Of a DNA stretch of 62,122 nt, positions 42,346 through 51,088 are shown piece by piece (positions within the stretch are counted from its first letter, which is position 1; each line of letters begins with the position of its first letter). Position numbers and translations under genes: made by a program. The stretch is from the NCBI GenBank assembly GCA_934463175.1, contig CAKSIW010000005.1, forward strand, positions 1-62,122, read 5' to 3'. The stretch is from an uncultured Clostridia bacterium. Lineage in GTDB: Bacteria > Bacillota > Clostridia > Monoglobales > Monoglobaceae. The notes beneath the pieces are model-generated. The model made no database searches. It was given only the letters and a program-made list of their open reading frames with translations, and was not told where the DNA came from.

Positions 42346-44502
42346 TTAGCTCCCGGGTGTCTGACCCATTCTCTCAAAGCTCACCGAAAAGCTCATGCTG
42401 CCTGTCTCCTTCGGCAGAACCGACAAACGGACAATTCTGCCGTCCTCGCTCTGCTCATCAAAGCCGCAGCTGCCGCACAGCTTAAATTCATCGGGAACAT
42501 AAACACTCACGGTATAGCGGTCATCTGCAACCAACGCCGCCTTAATTTTCAGGGTGCTTCCGTCAAAGCAAACGTCCTCAAGCTCTGCCGCTCCCTGTGT
42601 GATATGCCTTGAAGTTCCTGCAAGCTGCGGAACTCCGCTGATCCTTCTCAGTGAAAGGATTCTGCACTCATACGGCAGAAAATCAAGCGTGACATAATCA
42701 CTGATTCTTCCCAAAAACTCATCACGGTAGAAATCATAAACCAGATATTCTCCGCCATCCAAATGCAAATCCTCCGACAGACTGACCGAACGCGTGCTTT
42801 CCTTGTCCGTCATGTTGAACAAGCCCGAAACCTGCCAGCTTTCAAAATTCTTTTCAATGCAGAGATTAATCGTCAGATTGCGTCTGTCGAATGACGCACT
42901 GCACAAATCCATCGGGTGTATGTCCAGAATCGGAAGCGACCTTTTGATGATGTTTATTCTGTCCTCCGAAAGTGTGGAAAACTCGTCGCCGAAGGTCATC
43001 GGAAGTCCGAGAAGCGACACAAACGACGCACGCGACCTTGCCTGTTCAAGTGTGTTGAACTCCTCACGCAGAACCACGTTGTCGGGGTCGTTATACAGCT
43101 GAATATTATGCAGCGGATAGAACATCAACACCTTGTCAATGCAGTTTTTCAGGTATTCCTCCCAGTCAAAAATATCATCACCGATTCTCGCCGCATCGAA
43201 AATATCCGACGCCCACAGGATTTCCGCATTTGTCGAACCTGCGCACGACAGCATATATACGCTTTCCCCCAGCAGCTCACGCACGCGCATGACCATATTG
43301 CGAAACGCTTCCTTGCTTGTCATGCTCGGGTCATACATATTCCCGTGATGTTTTTCATGCTGCGTAATTGCAATTGGCAGTGTGTCATATTTGACCGCCT
43401 CATATCCCCAATCCAGAACCTCTCCCACCGCCTCGGGGAGATATTCGTCAAGATAATGCGGATTTGAAAAATCATAGAAATATTTTCCGCACCATGAAAG
43501 CTCATCGGAAACCACCATTTCGGGGTGCTCCTCAATATACCGATTCTTTGCAGGCTCATTCGTAAACCCGATCCAGATTGCGGGAACAAGCCCCATTTCC
43601 TTGATTTTGTCTGCGACATGCTTCATGCCGTGAGGATATTTTTCAGGGTCTGCCAAAAGCGAATTAACGCCGTCGCCGCGTTCCTCGTTGAACTCCTTAT
43701 GATACCATTCCCAGTCAACCCAAACGCAGTCCGCACCGAAATCCTTCAGATTCTCAGCCTGCCACGCAGCATTTTCAAGCACATTCTTCTCACACGCGCC
43801 AAACTTGACCGCATACCATGTCATCCAGCCCGCAGGCGGCGTTTTGAAGGTCGAATTTTTGTTAATCGGCGAAAACTCTATATTATATTTATCGGAAAGA
43901 ACTCCTTCACGAACCGTAACGTCCGCATAGCTGCGTCCCTCAGTGTCCGAAAGCACCGTCTCAAACGTGAATCCGCCGTTTTGCTTCCGCAGTCTTGTCT
44001 GACGGGATTTTCCGATTGTCACAGCCGTGTCGTCCGAACGGTTATAAAGTGAATTGTCAATCGCCGAGGACGGTGTGCCGACCGCGGCTCTCAAATCGTT
44101 TGCATTGCGGTCAAGACATACGGGAAACACATCACCCTCACCGTCCTTGTCCGCAAAAACGCTTCCGATAATTTTCACGGCAAGATTTCCGAGAGTCCAT
44201 TCCTCAATCCGAACGCCCGAGTTTCCCACCCGAAATTTCAGCGTGAACGATGCCGCTTCACCGCTCCTTGCAAAGCTGACCGTCAGACAGGCACTGTCCT
44301 TGAGCTTTTCCCTTGAATATGAAACCTCGCATTCGGAAAAATCCGCAGATGCCGCAATCTTTTCTCCGTTCCGCCAAATGCCCTCTGCGCACGCATTCCC
44401 GACAATCTGCCGCTTTCCGTAAAATATGCCGAATCTGTGAATTTCCGTATCATAAATTACGCTGTATTTGTCATAGCTGCAATATCTTTTTGAATCCTCC
44501 AC
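42346..44502 (-). CDS. alpha-galactosidase-type glycoside hydrolase, GH36-like
   Basis: A 718-residue enzyme without signal peptide, so intracellular. The beta-sandwich (about 1-220) is followed by a TIM barrel: PPAGWMTWYAVKFG, DFGADCVWVDWEWY, GLVPAIWIGFTNEPAKN, AVKYDTLPIA with nucleophile Asp373, and ARIGDDIFDW with acid/base Asp442 or 443. The longest frame starts at ATG 44520, but GGGAGG at 44515-44510 is well spaced for GTG 44502. It lies 44 bp after the isomerase-like gene, second in the operon. Removing galactose side chains from rhamnogalacturonan oligosaccharides would fit, though the exact linkage is unproven. Confidence 0.86.
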   Translation of the reverse strand: MEDSKRYCSYDKYSVIYDTEIHRFGIFYGKRQIVGNACAEGIWRNGEKIAASADFSECEVSYSREKLKDSACLTVSFARSGEAASFTLKFRVGNSGVRIEEWTLGNLAVKIIGSVFADKDGEGDVFPVCLDRNANDLRAAVGTPSSAIDNSLYNRSDDTAVTIGKSRQTRLRKQNGGFTFETVLSDTEGRSYADVTVREGVLSDKYNIEFSPINKNSTFKTPPAGWMTWYAVKFGACEKNVLENAAWQAENLKDFGADCVWVDWEWYHKEFNEERGDGVNSLLADPEKYPHGMKHVADKIKEMGLVPAIWIGFTNEPAKNRYIEEHPEMVVSDELSWCGKYFYDFSNPHYLDEYLPEAVGEVLDWGYEAVKYDTLPIAITQHEKHHGNMYDPSMTSKEAFRNMVMRVRELLGESVYMLSCAGSTNAEILWASDIFDAARIGDDIFDWEEYLKNCIDKVLMFYPLHNIQLYNDPDNVVLREEFNTLEQARSRASFVSLLGLPMTFGDEFSTLSEDRINIIKRSLPILDIHPMDLCSASFDRRNLTINLCIEKNFESWQVSGLFNMTDKESTRSVSLSEDLHLDGGEYLVYDFYRDEFLGRISDYVTLDFLPYECRILSLRRISGVPQLAGTSRHITQGAAELEDVCFDGSTLKIKAALVADDRYTVSVYVPDEFKLCGSCGFDEQSEDGRIVRLSVLPKETGSMSFSVSFERMGQTPGS

Positions 44503-44546
44503 ACAAAAACCTCCCTGCATATGTTTTGTCCGAACGTCTTTCTCCG

Positions 44547-45938
44547 TCAGAATACGTCAATGTCAATTCCGAGATATTTCACAAATGCCTCGCGGACAGC
44601 GTCCTTGCAGTCATCAAGCGCAATGCAGATGTGGTGCTTGTAACCGTTGTCCGCCATATATGAGCATATGTCATAAATTCCTTCCTTATTCACAACCTTG
44701 CCCGAGCCGAAAAACTCATCATCAAATTTATCGTCCGTAAATTCACCGTCAGAAACAAAAGCCGACAGCCTGCCGTTTTCCGTTTTCAGGCTTCCGAATG
44801 TGATTTTTCCCGAAAGAATTTCCGCCTTGTTGACACCGACTCCGCTGCCGTCGCCATAGGTCTTTTTGAACATCAGATGTTCAATCGTCTTGCCCTTGCC
44901 GTTCATCATTGAAATCGGAAGAGGTCCGCAGTGGAACATAATTGCCTTGTTCTTATCCGTTCCGTAGTTGTTGTTGAAATCCAGAAGGGTGGTCGGTGTG
45001 TCAGACGCAAGCGCAAGTGCTCTCATCATGACAGCATTGTTGACGTCCAGCTCACACGCCGCCGCAATTCCCTTTTCATTCAGGATTCCCACGTTTGTGC
45101 ACGGCGCAATTGCAAGATTTGTTTGCAGCTCCGGCCAGCATCTGATTGCCATTGCCTGCAAATTATATTCCTCCGCAATATCTTCAAGAACTGCCTGGAG
45201 CTTTGCGATTTTATCCAGCTTCTCCCCGCTCCAGTCACCGAAATCCGTCACGCGCAGAATCTCCTGCTTCTTTTCCTCAGTTGTTTTTTCATCAACCTTT
45301 TCAATTCTTGCAAAAATTTCACTGAGGTCAATCGTCTCAACATTGATTCCCTTTTTCTGAAGTGCCGTCTCGTCCGCACGAACCGTTTTAAACGCTGTTG
45401 TTCTTGCACCGATTGCCCCGATATTGAAGCTTTTCATTCCGCAAACAACACGGCACACCTTTGCAAAACGCTTCAAATCCTCACAGAACGCGTCACTCTT
45501 CGGGTCGGACACAAATTCTGTTGTCTGAGTGAACGGAATCCCTGCCTGACGCAGAACATTACACATTGCAAACTTTCCGCACATTGCGTCGCGTCTGTGT
45601 GCAAAATCCATCTTTCCAAGCTCATCGGGATATGCCTGCACCAGAATCGGCACCTCTGCGTCCTTCAGAGCCGCAAGACCGCCGTTTTCATCACCGAAGT
45701 TCGGCAGACACAAAACAATTCCCTGAAATTTTCCCTTGTTTTTCTCCAGAAATTCCGCAAACATTCTGCCTTCCTTTGCGGTCTCAACCGCGCCGTATGC
45801 GGTTTTGTCAGTTTCGGGGTATATGCAGAGATTACCCGATTTCTCAATTGCCGCGATCATCTCACTCCGCGCGTTTTCAATCACCTCTCCCGGAAAAAAG
45901 CCTCGGTTTCCTATGTACAGTGCAAATGTCATTTTCAT
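44547..45938 (-). CDS. L-fucose/L-arabinose isomerase-family protein
   Basis: A 463-residue cytoplasmic enzyme of the L-fucose isomerase fold, which interconverts aldoses and ketoses with a divalent metal. Metal ligands expected for the family can be seen: Glu270 in AIRCWPELQT, Asp298 in ACELDVNNAV and His336 in IMFHCGPLP. It is shorter than true FucI (about 590), so it belongs to the shorter isomerase-like branch whose substrates are mostly unknown. GGGAGGA precedes ATG 45938. As first gene of the long leftward operon, behind an activator-type promoter, it probably handles a sugar released from the polymer, such as L-rhamnose, L-fucose or L-arabinose. Confidence 0.87.
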   Translation of the reverse strand: MKMTFALYIGNRGFFPGEVIENARSEMIAAIEKSGNLCIYPETDKTAYGAVETAKEGRMFAEFLEKNKGKFQGIVLCLPNFGDENGGLAALKDAEVPILVQAYPDELGKMDFAHRRDAMCGKFAMCNVLRQAGIPFTQTTEFVSDPKSDAFCEDLKRFAKVCRVVCGMKSFNIGAIGARTTAFKTVRADETALQKKGINVETIDLSEIFARIEKVDEKTTEEKKQEILRVTDFGDWSGEKLDKIAKLQAVLEDIAEEYNLQAMAIRCWPELQTNLAIAPCTNVGILNEKGIAAACELDVNNAVMMRALALASDTPTTLLDFNNNYGTDKNKAIMFHCGPLPISMMNGKGKTIEHLMFKKTYGDGSGVGVNKAEILSGKITFGSLKTENGRLSAFVSDGEFTDDKFDDEFFGSGKVVNKEGIYDICSYMADNGYKHHICIALDDCKDAVREAFVKYLGIDIDVF

Positions 45939-45998
45939 ATTGTTCCTCCCAATCGGTTTTTTGTCAAAAACTCAACAATCTTTATTACTTTTTACTAA

Positions 45999-46004
45999 AT
46001 TATA
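45999..46004 (-). promoter_or_regulatory. -10 element of the long leftward operon
   Basis: On the minus strand a perfect TATAAT, 61 bp before the isomerase-like start. The -35 position reads TATTTT, far from consensus, which suggests dependence on the divergently encoded PocR-AraC protein. Confidence 0.5.
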
Positions 46005-46051
46005 CACCATATGCAGTTTTCAAAATAGTTAATTTCGTCCTTAAAATATAG

Positions 46052-46079
46052 TAAAATTGTTTTATTCCCGACAATTTTA
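46052..46079. promoter_or_regulatory. inverted repeat in the divergent control region
   Basis: TAAAATTGT (46052-46060), a 10-base spacer, ACAATTTTA (46071-46079). It lies about 60 bp upstream of the leftward start site and just before the -35 of the regulator gene, so it could serve activation of one and autoregulation of the other. Binding is inferred. Confidence 0.5.
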
Positions 46080-46088
46080 TGATTTTTA

Positions 46089-46117
46089 TTGACAACGCGG
46101 TTTTTTTGTAGTATGTT
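46089..46117 (+). promoter_or_regulatory. promoter of the PocR-AraC regulator
   Basis: TTGACA (46089-46094), 17 bases, TATGTT (46112-46117). Confidence 0.6.
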
Positions 46118-46153
46118 GAGAATATAAATAAGTATATAAGGCGGCGGTTTAAA

Positions 46154-47011
46154 ATGGTTATAAAATATGACATTGCAAAAATTAAAGCATTTTTGACGGA
46201 TTTTCATAATATGACCGGGCTCACCATAAGCTTTTGGGACGCGGACATGAATCAGCTTGCGTTTGCGCCGCATGAAATGCCGTCATTCTGCGCTCTCATC
46301 AAGAGTGTTCCGTCAGGAAAACGGCACTGTCTTGTCTGTGACAAAAACCTGATTGCTGAATGCAACGCACGCCGCACCCCAATCACGGCAAAATGCCATG
46401 CAGGTCTGATTGACACCGCCATGCCCATCATCCACAATGACAGGATTCTGGCTTTTGTCATGTTCGGGCAGATCAAGGACCTGAGTCTCAGTATAAACGA
46501 GACAAACACGCTCCTCCGCCGTCTGAGCAAGGAGCTGAGGCTTTCCGAATCGGCTCTGCGCACCGCATACGGTCCCCTGAAAACACTGCCGCAGCGCGTC
46601 ATTCAGTCAACCTCCAGCATTCTCTATGCCGCAACTCTCAGCCTGTTCCCCGACAAAACAATTGACCTGACCGAGAACAAGCTCATTGCCGCAATAAATG
46701 AATATCTGATTGCAAACATTTCAAACACACTTTCCATTCCTGTTTTATGCGACGAATTCAGGATTTCAAAAAACCGCCTTTATTCTCTCTGGAAAAAACA
46801 CTTTAACGTCACAATCGGCGACTATATTCTCCGTCTGCGCATGGAAAAGGCAAAAGAGCTTCTGACAAACGATGATGACAAAATCAATCAGATTTGCATT
46901 AAGGTCGGAATCCCCGACTATAACTATTTCTCCAAGGTTTTCAAAAGCTATTTCGGCTTTTCGCCGCGCGATTACAGAAAAAAGTTCCCTCTTGTGCTTG
47001 AGGAAAAATAG
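46154..47011 (+). CDS. PocR-domain AraC-family regulator
   Basis: A 285-residue regulator. The N-terminal PocR sensor (about 5-160) has the cysteine set FCALIKSVPSGKRHCLVCDK, AECNARRTPITAKCHAG and the glycine-rich IIHNDRILAFVMFGQI. PocR of Salmonella answers to 1,2-propanediol, a breakdown product of L-rhamnose and L-fucose. The C-terminal AraC double HTH is IPVLCDEFRISKNRLYSLWKKHF and INQICIKVGIPDYNYFSKVFKSYFGFSPRDYRKKF. Divergent from the 22-kb leftward operon and upstream of the rightward epimerase/esterase genes, so it is the probable master activator. The ligand is not known. Confidence 0.93.
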   Translation: MVIKYDIAKIKAFLTDFHNMTGLTISFWDADMNQLAFAPHEMPSFCALIKSVPSGKRHCLVCDKNLIAECNARRTPITAKCHAGLIDTAMPIIHNDRILAFVMFGQIKDLSLSINETNTLLRRLSKELRLSESALRTAYGPLKTLPQRVIQSTSSILYAATLSLFPDKTIDLTENKLIAAINEYLIANISNTLSIPVLCDEFRISKNRLYSLWKKHFNVTIGDYILRLRMEKAKELLTNDDDKINQICIKVGIPDYNYFSKVFKSYFGFSPRDYRKKFPLVLEEK

Positions 47012-47112
47012 CACTGCATAATAATCATACCATATCCGCGCATTCGCCGTCAAATTAACATTTTTCCACATATTCCAACATATCCCCTGTAAACAATTTT
47101 TCTATTTCAAGG

Positions 47113-47124
47113 GTCAAAGTTGAC
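47113..47124. promoter_or_regulatory. small palindrome upstream of the epimerase
   Basis: GTCAA-AG-TTGAC, a perfect 5-bp inverted repeat 66 bp before the epimerase start. It overlaps a TTGACT that could act as a -35, though no -10 at standard spacing follows. It may be a regulator site. Confidence 0.3.
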
Positions 47125-47189
47125 TATTTTTTAATCTCTTATACTGCTAAAATAAAATAAAAGCAATTATATTTTAGGAGGTATAAGAA

Positions 47190-48074
47190 ATGAACAAGCT
47201 TGGTATTTTTATGAATTTCTGGGAGAAAAACTGGGACGCCGACCATTCAAAGTACATAAAAAAGGCGGCGGAGATCGGCTATGATATTCTCGAATTTCAG
47301 GCACAGCCGCTCCTTGAAATGTCCGATGAAAAAATCCGTTCACTGAAAGCACTTGCCGACTCGGTCGGAATTGAGCTGACCTACAGCCTCGGTCTCGACC
47401 CGCGTTATGACGTGTCCTCACTTGATGAGAACGTGCGCCTCGGCGGAGTTGAATATCTTCAGAACATCATCAGAAAAATGCATGTCGGCGGCGGAACGCT
47501 CCTGTCGGGTGTCAGCTATGCCGGCTGGGGAACACCCGGCACAATTCTGAACGACAAACGCCCATATCTTGAACAAAGCCTGAAAAGTATGCGCGAAATA
47601 ATCAAGGTTGCCGAGGAATGCGGCGTCACATACTGCGTGGAGGCTGTCAACCGCTTTGAAACCTGCATAATCAACACCGCAAAGGAAGCCGTTGCATACA
47701 CAGAAGAAATCGGCAGTCCGAACATCGGTGTTCTTCTTGACACATATCACATGAATATTGAAGAAAAAAGTCTGGGCGACGCAATCCGCTATGTCGGCAA
47801 ATCGCGTCTGAAGAACTTCCACACGGGCGAAAACAACCGAACCGCTCCGGGCAGGGGTCACATTGACTGGGACGAGGTTTTCTCCGCACTCTCCGACATC
47901 GGATATGAAGGGCGGATTATCTCCGAGCCGTTTGTGATGATGGGCGGCGAGGTCGGACGCGACATTCACGTGTTCCGCGACCTTGTTGAGAATCCGTGCG
48001 AAGCTGTGATTGACGGCGAAGCAAAATTCCTTCTGGACTTTGAACGCAAAATGCTCGCTAAATATGCAAAATAG
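47190..48074 (+). CDS. D-tagatose/D-psicose 3-epimerase-like TIM-barrel enzyme
   Basis: A 294-residue cytoplasmic enzyme that swaps the C3 stereochemistry of ketoses with a Mn/Co ion. The four metal ligands of the family are all visible: Glu151 in EAVNRFE, Asp184 in LLDTYHMNIEE, His211 in NFHTGENNR, and Glu246 in ISEPFVMMGG. These line up with Glu150, Asp183, His209-211 and Glu244 of known D-psicose 3-epimerases. The start follows TTAGGAGG. It is second in the rightward set, 21 bp before the esterase. Taken with the isomerase-like gene, it suggests a ketose intermediate (rhamnulose, fuculose or ribulose type) in this pathway. Confidence 0.93.
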   Translation: MNKLGIFMNFWEKNWDADHSKYIKKAAEIGYDILEFQAQPLLEMSDEKIRSLKALADSVGIELTYSLGLDPRYDVSSLDENVRLGGVEYLQNIIRKMHVGGGTLLSGVSYAGWGTPGTILNDKRPYLEQSLKSMREIIKVAEECGVTYCVEAVNRFETCIINTAKEAVAYTEEIGSPNIGVLLDTYHMNIEEKSLGDAIRYVGKSRLKNFHTGENNRTAPGRGHIDWDEVFSALSDIGYEGRIISEPFVMMGGEVGRDIHVFRDLVENPCEAVIDGEAKFLLDFERKMLAKYAK

Positions 48075-48095
48075 AATTCAGGGAGGAAAAATGTT

Positions 48096-50990
48096 ATGTC
48101 AAAAAGACTTTTATCACTCGTAATAATCACGGCAATGCTGTCGGCATTTTTCAGTTTCGGCACAGCCTGCGTCTTTGCCGAGAGCTTGTCCGAAGCCGAA
48201 GGCTTTGACTCATATGCCTCGGACTGGTCTTTGACGGCTGTGAACAAAACAACCGTGTCAAGCGGGAAATGGTCAGTCGCTGACAGCGGAAACGGCGTCG
48301 GCACCGACGCAATCGCTGCAAAGGACGTGCTTTCAATCGGAACGGAAACCGACTCCGACACACAGCAAAGCAACGCATTCGGACGTATCACGCGCAGCTG
48401 GCCCGCAGCGGCGGTAAGCTCCGATAAAATGTCCAACATATACTTCAAGCGTTCATTTGAAAATGCACACACCGGCAAGGTGACGGCTTCCATGCAGCTC
48501 AGACTTCACGGCTTGACAGCAGGCGGCATTAATATTTATCTCTATGACAGCGAAGGAAGCATGATTCTGAGATGTCTTGCGGTGGGAGGCAAGATTACCT
48601 TTTTTAAATACACACAAGCCAGTCCTTCTTCGAGTGTCTCAATCGGCTATTTTGAAACCAATCCCGTTCAGGATAACTGGGCAAAGTTTGACATCACCGT
48701 GAACACCTTCAGCGGAGAAATCAGCGTTTCGGCAGGAGACGGCTTCAAAACTCAGCTGACACGCACAATCACCGACAGCAGCACGGCAGTTCCCGTCAAA
48801 GATGTCGCAGTGATTGGCTATTCCATTGAAAGATTTGCGAACAACGGCAGCGGTTATCTCGACCTTGACAACCTCGCGCTTTCAAGCGAGTCTTTTTCCG
48901 TTGCCGACGATTTCACCTTTGACCAAATCAGTGACGAGGAGCAGGGCAATGTGACACAGAATCTGAGACTGCCCCAAAGCTACACCGCAGCCGACGGCAT
49001 CACATATGACGTCTCATGGAACAGCTCCGACCGGACAGCACTGACCGAATCGGGAAATGTGACACGCTCCGCTTATGACAAAATTGTCTGCCTGACGGCT
49101 TCTTTCTCATTGAACGGCACGCAAACCGCTTCAAGGAATTTCTATGTTAACATTTCGGCAGAGGGAGCATATCACTTCAAGGACTTTTTCAACGGAAATG
49201 CAGGCACTGCCATAACAGCATACAACAGCTGGATTATGGACAATCCAAACGTTACCGGACAGAGTGCAATGCTCGCCGACAGCCCGACCGAAAGCGGCAA
49301 CACCGTCATGGTCATCAACCGCACAAAAAAGAACTCCGTGCAGAGAGTTAAGCGTTTCTTCAACAGTGACGGGACCGCACTGAACAAAACCGTTTTTCTC
49401 AGTGCGTCCGTCTACCGCAAAAATGACGTTCAGCCGTTCTATATCACCGTCCGCAATGCAAGCACGGAAGGAAATATCATTGCTCAGATTCAGATTGGCG
49501 TTGACGGTTCGGCGTCCTACTGGGCTCTTGATTCAAGCGGCACAGCAAAAAGATTCACTCTGACAAGCAGCAAGGATAAATATATCCCCTATGGCGAATG
49601 GTGCAATGTTTCCGTATGCCTTGGCTATTCCGACAACTCATTCATCTTGTATGTCAACGGAAAACCCTCCGATGCCGCAGGCATTTTCTACTCCAAAAAC
49701 ACCAAAGGTCTGACAACGGTCGGCGCGGGCGGAATTGAATTTGACATCGAAAGAAACACCACACCCGAAGACGCAGTGATTAATGACCTGCTGTATGTTG
49801 ACAACGTGAACGTCAGAACCCTGTCGGGTGCATTTGCTGTTGAAAATGTTTATATCAGTGACAAAAACGGTGTTTCCGTTAAGGATTTGCAAAACGGAGG
49901 AAAAATTGAGGGTGCGTCGCTCAGGCTCCAGAAAACGCTGACCGAAAACACGCAGCTTCTGGCGGCTCTTTATGACAGCGCAGGAGTTCTTGTGTCGGCA
50001 AGGGCCGAAATGCTTGTTCCGTCCGAAATCAGTTCAGACACGCACACAATGCACGTTGATATGGAGCTTCCCGAAAGCGGCGACTTATCGGGCTATTCCT
50101 TCAGAATATATGCATGGAATCCGCTCACACTGAAGCCTGTTATGGACGCCTACACCTACAACTCCTCCGCCGCACCGATTGTCATTTATGTTGCAGGAGA
50201 CTCAATCGGCGCGAACTACAGCGAAAGCTACTATCCGCAGTGCGGCTATGGTCAGGTTCTCGGCAAATTCTTTGACAGCAGCCATGTTGTTGTGGACAAC
50301 CGTGCCGCCGGCGGCAGAACCACTCTGAGCTTCATCACCGAAGGACGCCTCGACAGCATATTGAGCAGCATCACAAACGGAGACTATCTGTTCATTCAGT
50401 TCGGACACAATGACCAGACCAAACAGAACGAGGTCGGCACCGGAACAAAGGTTGACGCGAATGCAACAGCGGAATCAACGGAGTATGCCGAAGGCACATA
50501 TCAGTATTATCTTATGCAGTATGTCGAAAAAGCAAAAGCCGCAGGTGCAAACCCCGTGCTTGTGACTCCGCCGTACCGCCGTGCATTTGATAACGGTGAC
50601 GGAATTTTGCTCAACTCTGCCCTGACGCCTTATGTTGAAGCAATGCGCAAGTTTGCAGAGGCACAAAACGTACCGCTCATCGACCTGAATGCAGGCTGGA
50701 CACAGCACTTCATCGACAACAACATCACCAATGCCGAGCTTGCAAAGAACTACTATATGATAATTGACAAGGACGATCCAAGATTTGCAGATGATGAGAG
50801 TTTTAAAAAGTCGAATTACTATAAACTTGGCACGGGCGACTGGAGTCTGCCTCACACCGACGGCACTCACCTGAACGTATGGAGTGCCGAGGTTGCAGCC
50901 GATATCATGGTCGGTAAAATCAAAGATATGACCTCGAAGCTTTCCATTGAACAATATATCAACGACTATACACCTGTCTGCCCGTGGTAA
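48096..50990 (+). CDS. secreted CE12-like rhamnogalacturonan acetylesterase with binding modules
   Basis: A 964-residue exported protein. Signal peptide MSKRLLSLVIITAMLSAFFSFGTACVFA. A jelly-roll domain (about 30-265), one atrophied Ig repeat (DVSWNSSDRTALTESGNV), and a second jelly-roll (about 355-590; VSVCLGYSDNSFILYVNGK) come before the catalytic SGNH domain (690-964). Block I is AGDSIG with Ser703; then NRAAGGRTTLSF, the FGHND block, and DGTHLN with Asp922 and His925. These match rhamnogalacturonan acetylesterases, which remove acetyl groups from galacturonate in RG-I. No SLH or sortase anchor, so secreted. The start is ATG 48096 after GGGAGG. Confidence 0.91.
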   Translation: MSKRLLSLVIITAMLSAFFSFGTACVFAESLSEAEGFDSYASDWSLTAVNKTTVSSGKWSVADSGNGVGTDAIAAKDVLSIGTETDSDTQQSNAFGRITRSWPAAAVSSDKMSNIYFKRSFENAHTGKVTASMQLRLHGLTAGGINIYLYDSEGSMILRCLAVGGKITFFKYTQASPSSSVSIGYFETNPVQDNWAKFDITVNTFSGEISVSAGDGFKTQLTRTITDSSTAVPVKDVAVIGYSIERFANNGSGYLDLDNLALSSESFSVADDFTFDQISDEEQGNVTQNLRLPQSYTAADGITYDVSWNSSDRTALTESGNVTRSAYDKIVCLTASFSLNGTQTASRNFYVNISAEGAYHFKDFFNGNAGTAITAYNSWIMDNPNVTGQSAMLADSPTESGNTVMVINRTKKNSVQRVKRFFNSDGTALNKTVFLSASVYRKNDVQPFYITVRNASTEGNIIAQIQIGVDGSASYWALDSSGTAKRFTLTSSKDKYIPYGEWCNVSVCLGYSDNSFILYVNGKPSDAAGIFYSKNTKGLTTVGAGGIEFDIERNTTPEDAVINDLLYVDNVNVRTLSGAFAVENVYISDKNGVSVKDLQNGGKIEGASLRLQKTLTENTQLLAALYDSAGVLVSARAEMLVPSEISSDTHTMHVDMELPESGDLSGYSFRIYAWNPLTLKPVMDAYTYNSSAAPIVIYVAGDSIGANYSESYYPQCGYGQVLGKFFDSSHVVVDNRAAGGRTTLSFITEGRLDSILSSITNGDYLFIQFGHNDQTKQNEVGTGTKVDANATAESTEYAEGTYQYYLMQYVEKAKAAGANPVLVTPPYRRAFDNGDGILLNSALTPYVEAMRKFAEAQNVPLIDLNAGWTQHFIDNNITNAELAKNYYMIIDKDDPRFADDESFKKSNYYKLGTGDWSLPHTDGTHLNVWSAEVAADIMVGKIKDMTSKLSIEQYINDYTPVCPW

Positions 50991-51009
50991 TTGCAAATAA
51001 ATGAAATTA

Positions 51010-51051
51010 TTTACAAATTGGGTTGCTTTAAACAGACAAATAGTGTATAAT
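51010..51051 (+). promoter_or_regulatory. promoter with TTTAAACAGACA element, before the EamA gene
   Basis: TTGCTT (51023-51028), 17 bases, TATAAT (51046-51051). TTTAAACAGACA (51027-51038) fills the spacer and TTTACAAA lies at 51010-51017. The same pair of elements recurs before the serine-hydrolase gene. Confidence 0.65.
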
Positions 51052-51088
51052 TGAGGTATCATAAAAATTACAACACAGGAGCAAATTC

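Noticed and set aside
44931..45998. 355-codon open frame on the plus strand
   Set aside because: Antisense to the isomerase-like gene, which has clear metal-ligand motifs; no domain in the shadow.
47113..47164. Standard promoter TTGACT ... TATACT before the epimerase
   Set aside because: The spacing between the two hexamers is only 14 bases, too short for a normal sigma-A promoter, so only the palindrome was recorded.
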